Shown: positions 37,592-47,250 of the stretch, piece after piece
Layout: each line of letters opens with the position of its first letter
Numbering within the stretch: position 1 is the first letter of the stretch
DNA from: Hydrotalea sp.
GTDB taxonomy: Bacteria > Bacteroidota > Bacteroidia > Chitinophagales > Chitinophagaceae
Assembly: GCA_027364735.1 (NCBI GenBank)
Contig: DAHXOT010000033.1
Coordinates: 62,001 to 126,000, forward strand
Direction: 5' to 3'
DNA: 64,000 nucleotides
Translations under genes and position numbers: made by a program
The notes under the pieces: generated by a model
Seen by the model: the letters and a program-made list of their open reading frames with translations, nothing else
Databases searched by the model: none
What the model was told of the DNA's origin: nothing

Positions 37592-38602
37592 TTAATTTTT
37601 AAGTTTTATTGATTTATTATACCAAGGTAAAATGCTCATACAAAAAAATCCAACAATTACTACAATTAAAAATTGAGCAAACCATTGTAGCGTTCCATTG
37701 GCATATCCAATTTCAAAAGGAATATTATTTTTTTCTAACACTTTAGCTAAAAAATAAGCGTATGCTCCAATACCTCCAGGTGTAATAATCATTCCAATAC
37801 TTGCAAATGCCAATGCCGACAAGGCTTGTATAAAACCCAAACCGGCTGTTCCTTCAGTTGCATATAATCCTACCCAAGTTCCTGTAATATACATACTCCA
37901 AATACCAATGGTATATAAAATAAATAAACCCTTTTGTTGCAATTTTAAAACACTGATTAAGCCTTCCCAAATGCCTTTTAAAATTTTTTTAATTGCAATA
38001 ACAATTTTTAAATGCGAAAATTGATTAAACCATATTTTGATTACAACAAACAAAAAGCCGATAATAATTAATACAATAAAAATTTTAGTGGTAGAAAAAT
38101 GTCCATTTTTATTTTTAAACAACTGAGTAAATATTTGCATGGTATATTCTCCCACAACCTCATATTGCGTAATAAAAGCCAATAAAAATATTATACCGAG
38201 TGATATTACATCAATAGCTCTTTCAACTACAATTGTTCCAACTAATTTTTCGGCTGGCACTTTTTCGTATTTGGCAAGAATGGTACATTTTAAAACTTCT
38301 CCTAATCTTGGTACTGCTAAATTTGCTAAGTAGCCAATCATTACTGCAAAAAATGTATTTAATAACGAAGGGTAATAACCCATAGGTTGCATTAATATTC
38401 TCCAACGTAAACTTCTTAAAATATGGCTAAAGCTTAAAATAAAAAAAACAGGAATTATAAGCCAATATTTTGCACTTTTAAGCGAAAACAAAAATTCGTT
38501 CCATTTATTATTGGGTATTTGGTGTAAACTCCACCAAACTAAAAACACACCTAATCCAAAAAAGAAAATATATTGAAGAAATGAAATTGTTTTTTTATTC
38601 AT
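37592..38602 (-). CDS. UPF0104/lysylphosphatidylglycerol-synthase-TM family membrane protein
   Basis: This is a polytopic inner-membrane protein with about eight hydrophobic segments. It resembles the flippase-like domain found in MprF and in AglD-like proteins: 'LRSLRWRILMQPMGY', 'NLAVPRLGEVLKCTILAKYEKVP' (read in parts) and 'GTIVVERAIDVISLG' are typical. There is no C-terminal aminoacyltransferase domain, so it cannot lysylate lipids. I start at ATG 38602. The cargo of this stand-alone family is unknown; the rfaE2 neighbour hints at lipid or LPS traffic. Confidence 0.85.
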   Translation of the reverse strand: MNKKTISFLQYIFFFGLGVFLVWWSLHQIPNNKWNEFLFSLKSAKYWLIIPVFFILSFSHILRSLRWRILMQPMGYYPSLLNTFFAVMIGYLANLAVPRLGEVLKCTILAKYEKVPAEKLVGTIVVERAIDVISLGIIFLLAFITQYEVVGEYTMQIFTQLFKNKNGHFSTTKIFIVLIIIGFLFVVIKIWFNQFSHLKIVIAIKKILKGIWEGLISVLKLQQKGLFILYTIGIWSMYITGTWVGLYATEGTAGLGFIQALSALAFASIGMIITPGGIGAYAYFLAKVLEKNNIPFEIGYANGTLQWFAQFLIVVIVGFFCMSILPWYNKSIKLKN

Positions 38603-38755
38603 AATAATAAGCTTCGGCAATAACTGCAAGTTAATGTACAATCTATTACTAACAAGTATAATACTTTTTTGCTAAATGGGTTTGGCAAATTGTATGCTAT
38701 TTATAAAACATATACTCTGTTACAATGCTTTTTTGTTTTTTATATAAATTTTAGA

Positions 38756-38788
38756 TTGATGATTTTTGTTTTAATTTCTGTAAATTTG
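38756..38788 (+). promoter_or_regulatory. Promoter of the glycogen-synthase-like gene
   Basis: TTG at 38756-38758 and TAAATTTG at 38781-38788 are separated by 22 bases, close to the -33/-7 arrangement of Bacteroidota promoters. The start codon is 27 bases downstream. Confidence 0.5.
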
Positions 38789-38815
38789 CCAACTATTTGT
38801 GCATAAAACCTAGTG

Positions 38816-39628
38816 ATGTCAAAGAAAAGAATCTTATTCATAGCCACCGAAATGTCGCCATACTTAGAGCTAACTGAGTTTGCAGAGATTGTAAATAAAT
38901 TAGCAATCAAAAGTAACGACAGTGGATTGGAAGTACGTTGTATAATGCCTCGATTTGGAGTTATTAATGAAAGAAGGCATCGGCTACACGAAGTTGTTCG
39001 GTTATCGGGTATTAATGTATCGGTTGATAACGATGATTATCCTCTTCAAATTAAAGTAGCTTCTTTGCCCAATGCTCGATTACAAGTTTATTTTTTAGAA
39101 AACGAAGACTTTTTTAAACGGAAGCATATCTTTCATGATGAATCGGAAAATTGGTTCGATGATAATGGATTAAGAACTATTTTTTTCTGTAAAGGAGCAT
39201 TAGAAACAGTTAAAAAATTTGGTTGGCCTCCCGATATTATTCACTGCAGTGGATGGATGACAGGTTTAATTCCGGCATATATTAAAACGGCGTACAAACG
39301 CGAAGCAGTTTTTAGTAATAGTAAAGTAATTTTCACTATTGGTCAAAATACTTTTAAAGAAAAATTAGGTGCCGATTTTGTAAAAAAAGCAATAATCAAT
39401 GCCAATATTAAAGACAAAGATTTAGAAGTTTTTAAAGATCACAACAATACAGCCTTATTTAAAGGAGGTGCTGCTTATGCCGATGCTATTAGTTTTGGAG
39501 CCGAAAAAGTAGAGAAAAAACTTGCCGACGAATTTGCTAAAATAAAAGGGAAAAAAGTAGTACCATTTAAAGGATGGGAATCAGATTTAACCGAGTACAT
39601 TGATTTGTACAATGAGTTATCTAAATAA
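38816..39628 (+). CDS. Short glycogen/starch-synthase N-terminal domain protein (probable non-catalytic)
   Basis: The protein resembles only the N-terminal half of GT5 glycogen synthase: 'RILFIATEMSPYLELTEFAEIV', 'CIMPRFGVIN', 'WPPDIIHCSGWMTGLIPAYIK' and 'KVIFTIGQNTFKEKL'. It ends at 270 residues, before the sugar-nucleotide-binding Rossmann half. The KTGGL motif that binds ADP-glucose after 'SEVAPF..' is replaced by 'YLELTEFA', so starch synthesis is unlikely. I start at ATG 38816, not the GTG before it. metK follows after 74 bases. The role is unknown. Confidence 0.8.
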   Translation: MSKKRILFIATEMSPYLELTEFAEIVNKLAIKSNDSGLEVRCIMPRFGVINERRHRLHEVVRLSGINVSVDNDDYPLQIKVASLPNARLQVYFLENEDFFKRKHIFHDESENWFDDNGLRTIFFCKGALETVKKFGWPPDIIHCSGWMTGLIPAYIKTAYKREAVFSNSKVIFTIGQNTFKEKLGADFVKKAIINANIKDKDLEVFKDHNNTALFKGGAAYADAISFGAEKVEKKLADEFAKIKGKKVVPFKGWESDLTEYIDLYNELSK

Positions 39629-39702
39629 TTGTATCATTCAATCATTTGTAGCTAAAAATATTTTAAAATCTTCATCTATATTTATAAATCATAATTAAAC
39701 TT

Positions 39703-40956
39703 ATGCCTTATTTATTTACTTCCGAAAGTGTATCTGAAGGTCATCCAGATAAAGTAGCCGATCAAATTTCTGATGCCTTAATCGATAATTTTTTAGCATT
39801 CGATGCTCAATCTAAAGTGGCTTGCGAAACATTAGTTACTACTGGTCAAGTAATTCTTGCAGGTGAAGTAAAATCTAAAGCATATTTAGATGTTCAAGAA
39901 ATAGCTCGTGGGGTTATTCGCAAAATTGGATATACCAAAAGCGAATACATGTTCGAAGCGAATAGTTGTGGAATTTTATCGGCCATTCACGAACAATCTG
40001 CCGATATCAATCAAGGGGTAGATAAAAAGAAAAAAGAAGAACAAGGTGCAGGAGATCAGGGAATGATGTTTGGTTATGCCAGTAACGAAACAGAAGATTA
40101 TATGCCATTAGCATTAGACTTAGCACATAAAATATTAATTGAATTAGCGGTATTGAGAAGAGAAAATAAACAAATTAAATATTTACGCCCCGATGCTAAA
40201 AGTCAGGTTACTTTAGAATACGATGATAATAATAAACCGGTAAGAATTGATGCAATAGTTGTATCAACCCAACACGATGATTTTGATACAGAACAAAAAA
40301 TGCAAGCCAAAATTAAAAAAGATATTATCGAAATTTTAATTCCTCGTGTTAAGGCAAAATATAAAAAATATGCGAAGCTGTTTAATAATAATATTAAATA
40401 TCATATCAATCCAACAGGTAAGTTTGTAATTGGCGGCCCACATGGCGATACTGGATTAACAGGACGTAAAATAATTGTAGATACTTACGGTGGTAAAGGA
40501 GCTCATGGCGGCGGTGCGTTTAGTGGAAAAGATCCTTCAAAAGTTGATAGATCTGCAGCGTATGCAACACGCCATATTGCTAAAAATCTTGTAGCAGCAG
40601 GCATTGCAGATGAAGTATTGGTGCAAGTTTCTTATGCAATAGGTGTTGCTCAGCCTACTTCAATCAATGTAAATACTTATGGTACGGCTAAGGTTGATTT
40701 AAACGATGGAGAAATAGGTAAATTGATAGCATCTATATTCGATATGCGTCCTTACTTTATTGAGCAACGTTTAAAATTACGTAATCCTATTTATAGTGAA
40801 ACTGCGGCTTATGGGCACATGGGACGTAAAAATGAAATTGTAGAAAAAACATTCACATCTCCCGATAGTAAAACAAAAAAAGTAAAAGTTGAATTATTTA
40901 CTTGGGAAAAATTAGATTATGTTTCAAAAGTTAAAAAAGCTTTTGGAATAAAATAA
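39703..40956 (+). CDS. metK: S-adenosylmethionine synthetase
   Basis: MetK makes S-adenosylmethionine from methionine and ATP. Diagnostic segments: '[20 protein letters not shown]' with His14, '[12 protein letters not shown]', and the P-loop-like '[19 protein letters not shown]'. The 417-residue length is longer than the 384 of E. coli, as in other Bacteroidota. It ends at a strong hairpin shared with the converging tRNA-Leu gene. I see no SAM riboswitch upstream. Confidence 0.97.
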   Translation: MPYLFTSESVSEGHPDKVADQISDALIDNFLAFDAQSKVACETLVTTGQVILAGEVKSKAYLDVQEIARGVIRKIGYTKSEYMFEANSCGILSAIHEQSADINQGVDKKKKEEQGAGDQGMMFGYASNETEDYMPLALDLAHKILIELAVLRRENKQIKYLRPDAKSQVTLEYDDNNKPVRIDAIVVSTQHDDFDTEQKMQAKIKKDIIEILIPRVKAKYKKYAKLFNNNIKYHINPTGKFVIGGPHGDTGLTGRKIIVDTYGGKGAHGGGAFSGKDPSKVDRSAAYATRHIAKNLVAAGIADEVLVQVSYAIGVAQPTSINVNTYGTAKVDLNDGEIGKLIASIFDMRPYFIEQRLKLRNPIYSETAAYGHMGRKNEIVEKTFTSPDSKTKKVKVELFTWEKLDYVSKVKKAFGIK

Positions 40957-40973
40957 GTACTTAAAAAATAAAA

Positions 40974-41009
40974 GAAGCTCCATCAAAAATGATGGAGCTT
41001 CTTCTTTTG
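40974..41009. terminator. Terminator between metK and tRNA-Leu
   Basis: A perfect 12-bp stem (GAAGCTCCATCA/TGATGGAGCTTC) with a 4-A loop, followed by T-rich sequence on the plus strand and preceded by A-rich sequence. It can serve both converging transcripts. Confidence 0.9.
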
Positions 41010-41012
41010 TAG

Positions 41013-41096
41013 TGCCCACGAAAGGAATCGAACCTTCACTCCCTTGCGAGAACCAGATTTTGAGTCTGGCGCGTCTACCAATTCCGCCACATGGGC
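41013..41096 (-). tRNA. tRNA-Leu (anticodon CAA)
   Basis: The minus strand folds into a class II tRNA of 84 nt. Acceptor stem GCCCATG pairs with CGTGGGC (one T-G pair). The D-arm contains the usual GGTAGAC. The anticodon stem CCAGA/TCTGG holds the loop CTCAAAA, giving CAA, which reads UUG. A long variable arm and the T-arm 'GGTTCGATTCC' are present. The discriminator base is A and no CCA is encoded. Confidence 0.96.
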
Positions 41097-41120
41097 TAAA
41101 CGGGGTGCAATATTACGCTA

Positions 41121-41630
41121 CTAATGTATACTGTCCAAAATCCTGTTAAGGTATTTTTTTTGATAATAATATTCTTTTATTTGCAACAATTCTTTTTCGG
41201 TAATATTATCTGCTTGATAATTTTCCAAAATGCTTTCAATAGGTTCATATATACTTGATTGTAGTTGAAGAATTTCAGATTTGATACTAATTATTTTTAC
41301 TTCATCATTTTCTATTTTGGCTTCCATTAGTTGCTCGTTTAACTCCATTATTTCCATTAAAAATGCTGGTGCCAATTGGTATTTTTCTTCTTCTTGTAAA
41401 TAGCCTTTTAATAGTAAAAAGTATTTAATAGTCTCATCTTTATCACTAAAAGTTTTAAATGCTTTATTAATGAGCGACGATTGTTCTAACACTTCCGCTT
41501 TTACTTCTTCAGTAGCATTGATAAAAAAGTCGGGATGATATTTTCTACTTAACTCATAAAATTTTTGTTTAGCTATAGTAAAATCTATAGCAGGTGCAAT
41601 AGGTAACTGATATAATTCAAAATAGTTCAT
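41121..41630 (-). CDS. hscB: Fe-S cluster co-chaperone HscB (J-domain)
   Basis: HscB delivers the IscU scaffold to HscA for Fe-S cluster transfer. The J-domain carries the invariant HPD at residues 32-34 ('KYHPDFF') after 'YFELYQLPIA'. The C-terminal part is a three-helix bundle ('FLMEIMELNEQLMEA'), the region that contacts IscU. 169 residues is the normal size. It diverges from the LYS1-type gene. No other isc gene is next to it. Confidence 0.9.
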   Translation of the reverse strand: MNYFELYQLPIAPAIDFTIAKQKFYELSRKYHPDFFINATEEVKAEVLEQSSLINKAFKTFSDKDETIKYFLLLKGYLQEEEKYQLAPAFLMEIMELNEQLMEAKIENDEVKIISIKSEILQLQSSIYEPIESILENYQADNITEKELLQIKEYYYQKKYLNRILDSIH

Positions 41631-41708
41631 AAAATAAAGCTGAGTATAAAGTAATGAACTTAGTTGCCATTACCACAATAAATTTTAATTTGCACAAAAT
41701 TAAATAGA

Positions 41709-42902
41709 ATGCTAACGATTGGGCTTATTAAAGAAGGAAAAGTTCCTGCTGATAATAGAGTTGCCTTAACTCCCGACCAATGTAAATGGATAAATCAGCA
41801 AACGGAATTGAAAGTTGTTGTTCAAGCTTCATCCGACAGATGTTTTAGTGATTATGAATATAAACGAGCAGGGATTGAAGTAGTTGAAGATATAAGTAGT
41901 TGTGATATTTTATTAGGAATTAAAGAAGTGCCTATAGCTCATTTAATTGAAAATAAAATGTATTTATTCTTTTCTCATACTAAAAAGGAGCAAAGGTATA
42001 ACCAGCAACTATTTCATGCAATGATGGATAAACAAATTACTTTACTCGATTATGAATGTTTTGAGTATGAAGATGGACAAAGAATTATTGGTTTTGGCTT
42101 TTTTGCAGGTGTAGTAGGTGCTCATAATGGAATGATGGTTTATGGTAAAAGAACGGGCTTATATGATTTAGGAAGAGTGTATAAAGTAAAAGATTATAGA
42201 GAGTTAATTCATACCTATTTCGGATTAAAAATACCTCCCATCAAAATTGCTGTTACAGGAAGTGGAAGGGTATCGCATGGAATTGTTGAGATAATGAACT
42301 TAATGGGTATTGCTGAAGTTGAACCGGATGAATATTTAGAAAAAAAATTTACTTATCCGGTGTATGTTCAATTGAAGGGACCAGATTTATATACACATAG
42401 CGAGCTTAAAACATATAAAAGAGACCATTTTCATGAACATGCCGAAGAATACAGAAGCCGATTTTTACCTTATACACATTGTACTAATATTTTAATGAAC
42501 GGAATTTATTGGGAAGAAAATATGCCTCGCTTATTTGAAAAAGATGATATCACCAGTCATTTTACTATTGAAGTAATTTCGGATATTACCGATGATGCTT
42601 ATGGCTCTGTACCTATCAATTTAGGCGATCAATCTATTAATGATCCGGTATATGGTGTAAGTAAAAAAACGTTTACTAAAACAGAACCATTTGCTACAGA
42701 CAGTATTGATGTAATTGCTGTAGGTAACTTACCTAACGAGTTGCCCAGAGATGCAAGCAGATATTTTGGCGAGCAATTATTAAAATATATTTTACCCGAA
42801 TTAATTAAAGGTGGTAATGAAATAACCGAGCGTGCTATTATTTTAAAAGAAGGCAAACTAACTGATAGATTTTCTTATTTAACTGAATATGCCCAACACT
42901 AA
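41709..42902 (+). CDS. LYS1-type saccharopine dehydrogenase / alanine-dehydrogenase-fold oxidoreductase
   Basis: The fold is that of the AlaDH/PNT-like saccharopine dehydrogenases (yeast LYS1, animal AASS). Supporting segments: 'GLIKEGKVPADNRVALTPDQ', 'ILLGIKEVPI', 'LLDYECFEYEDGQRIIGFGFFAGVVGA' (in parts), 'IAVTGSGRVSHG' for nucleotide binding, 'ISDITDDAYGS', and 'NLPNELPRDASRYFGEQLL', which matches the LYS1 C-terminus. It has 397 residues. A lysine or saccharopine role is inferred. It abuts trmN6 stop to stop with no gap. Confidence 0.78.
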   Translation: MLTIGLIKEGKVPADNRVALTPDQCKWINQQTELKVVVQASSDRCFSDYEYKRAGIEVVEDISSCDILLGIKEVPIAHLIENKMYLFFSHTKKEQRYNQQLFHAMMDKQITLLDYECFEYEDGQRIIGFGFFAGVVGAHNGMMVYGKRTGLYDLGRVYKVKDYRELIHTYFGLKIPPIKIAVTGSGRVSHGIVEIMNLMGIAEVEPDEYLEKKFTYPVYVQLKGPDLYTHSELKTYKRDHFHEHAEEYRSRFLPYTHCTNILMNGIYWEENMPRLFEKDDITSHFTIEVISDITDDAYGSVPINLGDQSINDPVYGVSKKTFTKTEPFATDSIDVIAVGNLPNELPRDASRYFGEQLLKYILPELIKGGNEITERAIILKEGKLTDRFSYLTEYAQH

Positions 42903-43628
42903 TTATAAGTATAAATAATAGTCGCTTAATAATTCTTTACATTCGGAAGAATATTCTGCCTTTGAGTTTTGAATAATTATTTCTTTTTCAATTGCAGTTG
43001 CTTTGGTTGAAGAAAAAAGTAACATGCACCTAAAATAGTTATGTTTGGGTGTTTGTTTAATTAGCACTTTTTCTTGCAAATAAAAATGTTTATTCAAACA
43101 CAATTGTTCAAAAAATAAATAGCGATGATAGGGAAGAAGTATGGCAAATTTTCCGTTGCGGGTTATGTTGTTGTTAATCACGTTCAATAATTCATCTAAA
43201 CTTAAATTTGAACTATGTAAAGCAATATTTCTTTTTGCGTCATTACTTTTTAAATCATTTTCAAAGAATGGTGGATTAGAAAAAATAAACTGATATTTAT
43301 TAGGTAGCGAAATTTTTAATACATCATTATTTATTATTTTTAGCCTTTCTTTCCAAGGAGATACATTAAAATTGTGCATAGCCTGATTAGCTGCAGCTTC
43401 ATCTATCTCTACAGCATCAATAACCACATTTTTATTTTTTTGTACAAACATTAGCGATAATAATCCTGTTCCCGAGCCAATGTCTAAAGCATTATTGATG
43501 GAAGTAAAAAATGTATCATTTATGGAAGTTATCCATGCACCAAATAAACAAGCATCTGTACAAACTTTCATGGCACATTTTTCTTGATGTACTGTAAATT
43601 GTTTGAATTTAAAAAAGCTATGGGCCAT
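42903..43628 (-). CDS. trmN6: tRNA1(Val) (adenine(37)-N6)-methyltransferase-like protein
   Basis: This SAM-dependent methyltransferase resembles YfiC/TrmN6, which makes m6A37 in tRNA-Val. The SAM motif is 'ALDIGSGTGLLSLMF'. The catalytic N6-adenine motif NPPF is seen in 'FIFSNPPFFENDLKS'. The N-terminal 'FKFKQFTVHQEKCAMKVCTDACLFGAW' is typical of this family (here read in parts). It has 241 residues. It is convergent with the LYS1-type gene. Confidence 0.9.
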   Translation of the reverse strand: MAHSFFKFKQFTVHQEKCAMKVCTDACLFGAWITSINDTFFTSINNALDIGSGTGLLSLMFVQKNKNVVIDAVEIDEAAANQAMHNFNVSPWKERLKIINNDVLKISLPNKYQFIFSNPPFFENDLKSNDAKRNIALHSSNLSLDELLNVINNNITRNGKFAILLPYHRYLFFEQLCLNKHFYLQEKVLIKQTPKHNYFRCMLLFSSTKATAIEKEIIIQNSKAEYSSECKELLSDYYLYL

Positions 43629-43739
43629 TTAGCAAAGATGAATATTTTTTATATTTTTTTCGGAAAGCAATATAAATGGTAATAGGTATTTGGTAGTTAT
43701 TAAATTAGGTTAACTTGGCTGTAATTTTAAAATATAAGC

Positions 43740-44387
43740 TTGGAAGTAGCTATTCATAAAACTAAAGAAGTAATTAGGTATCAGCAACAACTCGTTGATA
43801 ATTTTGGCAGTTCTATAGAGAAAAAAAGTTTGTATTGGTTTTGCAAAGCCTACTTAATTGTAACGCAACAGCAATTGGAATATATAAGCAATAACCGATA
43901 CCAAAATCCATGGTTTGTTGCCAATGTAATTGTAGAGTTTAATGCCGTTTTTCAAGAAAATTTAGAAGCTTATTTGCATAATAAACCAATTCCTTCCAAT
44001 GAGTGGGAATTGGTTTATCAAAATCTGAATATTTTAAATAGTAAGAAATCGGTGTATAATTTTTTGCAATCATGGAAAACATTGGTAAGCTGTATGGATG
44101 TGCATATTAAAAAAGACTTGCCTTTGTGTTTGGCAGCCGTTATTAAAGAGTATCATGTAGGTAAAGTAGAAATAGCTTTACTTGAAAAAGACTTTAAGAT
44201 GATGACAAACATTTTTCATTATACAGCCAAACAAATTGAAGCAGAAATTATTTTTGAATATAAATTACCACTATTACATGTACCTGATTATATCCGTAGT
44301 TTTTTTCTAAAAAAATATATTTACCATAAAGTAATCAGGAACAGAGAACATTCTTGGAGAGGATCTCAAATATATGTACATCAATAA
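43740..44387 (+). CDS. Hypothetical protein, 215 residues, probable TTG start
   Basis: I do not recognise a family. The reading frame has no ATG near its beginning; the first in-frame ATG is about 119 codons in, so TTG at 43740 is the best start. The sequence is helical and rich in aromatic and charged residues, with no signal peptide or membrane segment. It ends just before a bidirectional terminator and converges with sdhB. A clean 215-codon frame in this AT-rich DNA argues for a real gene. Confidence 0.65.
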   Translation: MEVAIHKTKEVIRYQQQLVDNFGSSIEKKSLYWFCKAYLIVTQQQLEYISNNRYQNPWFVANVIVEFNAVFQENLEAYLHNKPIPSNEWELVYQNLNILNSKKSVYNFLQSWKTLVSCMDVHIKKDLPLCLAAVIKEYHVGKVEIALLEKDFKMMTNIFHYTAKQIEAEIIFEYKLPLLHVPDYIRSFFLKKYIYHKVIRNREHSWRGSQIYVHQ

Positions 44388-44419
44388 AAAAGCCCAATCT
44401 TTTTTATTGATGGGCTTTT
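44386..44419. terminator. Bidirectional terminator between the unknown gene and sdhB
   Basis: Stem AAAAGCCCA/TGGGCTTTT with a 14-nt loop flanked by A and T runs. The loop can form a second hairpin with the upstream TCAATAAAAAA segment. It would end both converging transcripts. Confidence 0.82.
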
Positions 44420-44438
44420 AAATGATATAGAAATATAT

Positions 44439-45203
44439 TTATTTTTCGGCAGTAATGCTTGCAAATAAATATTCTTTATTTAATCGGGCAATATTGGCAA
44501 TTGAAATTTCTTTAGGGCAAGCTGCTTCGCAAGCACCTGTATTAGTACAAGCACCAAAACCCTCTTTATCCATTTGTGCTACCATATTAAATACTCTGCT
44601 TTTTCTTTCAGGATCGCCCTGTGGTAATAAGGCAAGATGAGAAACTTTTGCACTTAAGAAAAGCATTGCACTAGCATTTTTACATGCGGCCACACAAGCA
44701 CCACAGCCTATGCACATAGCAGCAGCAAAGGCAGCATCGGCTGCATCTTTATTAATGGGCAATGAATTGCCATCAACTGCATTACCAGTATTTACAGAAA
44801 TAAATCCGCCGGCCTGAATAATTCTATCAAATGCACTTCTATCAACTACTAAATCTTTTACAACAGGAAAAGCACCTGCACGCCAAGGTTCAATTACTAT
44901 GGTTTCACCATCTTTAAAAGCACGCATGTGTAATTGGCAGGTAGTGTTCGCTTTCCAATCTCCATGTGGCTTGCCGTTAATATATAATGAACACATGCCG
45001 CAAATACCTTCTCGGCAATCATGATCAAAAGCTATAGGATCTTGGCCATCTCTAATTAATTGTTCATTCAATACATCCAACATCTCGAGAAATGACATTT
45101 CGGAGGAAATATCTTTTACTTGATAGTTCTGAAAACCGCCTTTATCCTCTTTGTTTTTTTGACGCCAAACTTTTAGTGTCAAATTCATATTGTAATGCTG
45201 CAT
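44439..45203 (-). CDS. sdhB: Succinate dehydrogenase iron-sulfur subunit
   Basis: SdhB carries electrons from the flavin to quinone. The [2Fe-2S] ligands are Cys63, Cys68, Cys71 and Cys89. The [4Fe-4S] ligands are Cys164, Cys167, Cys170 and Cys174. The [3Fe-4S] ligands are Cys219, Cys225 and Cys229. The 254-residue length is normal. It is the last gene of sdhCAB, 20 bases after sdhA, and ends at a terminator. Confidence 0.97.
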   Translation of the reverse strand: MQHYNMNLTLKVWRQKNKEDKGGFQNYQVKDISSEMSFLEMLDVLNEQLIRDGQDPIAFDHDCREGICGMCSLYINGKPHGDWKANTTCQLHMRAFKDGETIVIEPWRAGAFPVVKDLVVDRSAFDRIIQAGGFISVNTGNAVDGNSLPINKDAADAAFAAAMCIGCGACVAACKNASAMLFLSAKVSHLALLPQGDPERKSRVFNMVAQMDKEGFGACTNTGACEAACPKEISIANIARLNKEYLFASITAEK

Positions 45204-45223
45204 ATATTAATTTTCGAATTAAA

Positions 45224-47197
45224 TTATTTATAATTTCTTTGAGTTGGTTTAATTACTTCATAGTTTAATGTTTCTTTATGTAATTCCCATGTATGTTCTT
45301 GTTTATGTTCCCATGCCGAAACGTACATGTAATTACTATCATCTCGTAAAGCTTCTCCTTCATTGGTTTGATATTCTTCGCGGAAATGCCCACCACAACT
45401 TTCATTTCTTTGTAAAGCATCTATGCACATCAATTCACCTAATTCAATAAAATCTGCCACTCTGCCTGCTTTATCTAATTCCGGATTAAATTCGTTTATT
45501 GCACCCGGAATTTTTACATCGCTCCAAAATTCTTTTTTCAATTGTTGAATTTCAGTTATTGCTTGTTCTAATCCTTGGGCATTGCGAGCCATACCACATT
45601 TATCCCACATTATTTTACCTAAGCGTTTGTGAAAAGTTTCAACAGAAATATTTCCTTTAATGCTCATTAGTTTTTCAATTCTGTTGCTTACTTCTTTTTC
45701 GGTAGTAACAAAAGCTTCGTGATCTGTTGAGATAGATTTATTATAAATTTCATCGGCTAAATAGTTACCAATAGTGTAAGGAATAACAAAATATCCATCG
45801 GCCAAGCCTTGCATTAAGGCACTTGCTCCCAATCTATTTGCACCATGATCGCTAAAGTTGGCTTCGCCTAAAGCATATAAACCTTTTACGGTGGTCATTA
45901 ATTCATAATCTACCCATAAACCGCCCATGGTATAATGTACAGCCGGATATATACGCATTGGCAATTCGTAAGGATTTTCTCCGGTAATTTTTTCGTACAT
46001 ATCAAAAAGATTACCATATTTTTCTTTTACTACTTCTTTTCCTAAAGCAATAATTTCTTCTTCTGAAACATTTTCTCTTCCTTCTTTTCCTATTTCAATT
46101 TTTCCGTAGCGTTTAATGGCATCGGCAAAGTCAAGGTACACTGCTTGTTTACTGGTGCCAACGCCAAAACCTGCATCGCATCTTTCTTTAGCAGCTCTTG
46201 ATGCAACATCTCTTGGTACCAAATTTCCAAATGCCGGATATCTTCTTTCTAAATAATAGTCTCTTTCTTCTTCGGGAATTTCGTTTGCTTTTCTGGTTTC
46301 GCCTTGTTTTTTGGGAACCCAAATTCTTCCATCATTTCTTAATGATTCGCTCATTAAGGTTAATTTAGATTGATGATCTCCACTAACAGGAATGCAAGTT
46401 GGGTGAATTTGAGTGAAGGATGGATTGCCAAAGAAAGCTCCTTTTTTATGTGCTTTCCATGCAGCAGTTACATTACTGCCCATTGCATTGGTAGAAAGAT
46501 AAAATACATTACCGTATCCACCGGTGCACAATAAAACAGCATGACCGAAATGGCGTTCTAAATTTCCATTTACTAAATCTCTCGCTATAATTCCACGAGC
46601 TTTCTCGTCTATTATTACCACTTCCAACATTTCGTGGCGATTATACATTTTTACATTGCCTAATGCTATTTGACGTTCTAAAGCCTGATAAGCTCCAATT
46701 AGTAATTGCTGACCGGTTTGTCCGGCAGCATAAAATGTACGTTGTACTTGTGTTCCGCCAAATGAACGATTACTTAATAAGCCACCATATTCACGAGCAA
46801 AGGGAACTCCTTGTGCTACACATTGATCAATAATATTTCCACTTACTTCGGCTAAGCGATGCACATTAGCTTCACGTGCTCTATAATCGCCGCCTTTAAT
46901 AGTATCGTAAAATAAACGGAAAATAGAATCTCCATCGTTTTGATAATTTTTTGCAGCATTAATTCCGCCTTGTGCAGCAATGCTGTGAGCTCTGCGTGGA
47001 GAATCTTGAAAACAAAATACTTTTACTTTATAACCTAATTCGCCCAAACTGGCAGCAGCACTGGCGCCAGCCAAACCTGTTCCTACAACAATTACTTCTA
47101 ATTTTCTTTTGTTGGCAGGGTTTACCAATTTACAATGTCCTTTATAATCTGTCCATTTCTGGTCTAAGCTACCGGCAGGAATTTTAGCATCTAACAT
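45224..47197 (-). CDS. sdhA: Succinate dehydrogenase/fumarate reductase flavoprotein subunit
   Basis: SdhA holds covalent FAD and oxidises succinate to fumarate. The dinucleotide motif '[12 protein letters not shown]' is near residue 38, and the FAD-linked His71 is in '[16 protein letters not shown]'. Later features include 'GCTGGYG'-like '[12 protein letters not shown]', '[22 protein letters not shown]' (in parts) and '[23 protein letters not shown]'. The 657-residue length fits the B-type enzymes of this phylum. It follows sdhC by 53 bases. Confidence 0.97.
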   Translation of the reverse strand: MLDAKIPAGSLDQKWTDYKGHCKLVNPANKRKLEVIVVGTGLAGASAAASLGELGYKVKVFCFQDSPRRAHSIAAQGGINAAKNYQNDGDSIFRLFYDTIKGGDYRAREANVHRLAEVSGNIIDQCVAQGVPFAREYGGLLSNRSFGGTQVQRTFYAAGQTGQQLLIGAYQALERQIALGNVKMYNRHEMLEVVIIDEKARGIIARDLVNGNLERHFGHAVLLCTGGYGNVFYLSTNAMGSNVTAAWKAHKKGAFFGNPSFTQIHPTCIPVSGDHQSKLTLMSESLRNDGRIWVPKKQGETRKANEIPEEERDYYLERRYPAFGNLVPRDVASRAAKERCDAGFGVGTSKQAVYLDFADAIKRYGKIEIGKEGRENVSEEEIIALGKEVVKEKYGNLFDMYEKITGENPYELPMRIYPAVHYTMGGLWVDYELMTTVKGLYALGEANFSDHGANRLGASALMQGLADGYFVIPYTIGNYLADEIYNKSISTDHEAFVTTEKEVSNRIEKLMSIKGNISVETFHKRLGKIMWDKCGMARNAQGLEQAITEIQQLKKEFWSDVKIPGAINEFNPELDKAGRVADFIELGELMCIDALQRNESCGGHFREEYQTNEGEALRDDSNYMYVSAWEHKQEHTWELHKETLNYEVIKPTQRNYK

Positions 47198-47250
47198 TAT
47201 AAGAAAGTTTAAGAAGTTTAAAATGTTTAATGGTTAAGAAGTTTGAATTT

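Noticed and set aside
41674-41705. TTTAATTT/AAATTAAA inverted repeat before the LYS1-type gene
   Set aside because: Made only of A and T in its arms and overlapping a likely promoter; expected by chance in such AT-rich DNA.
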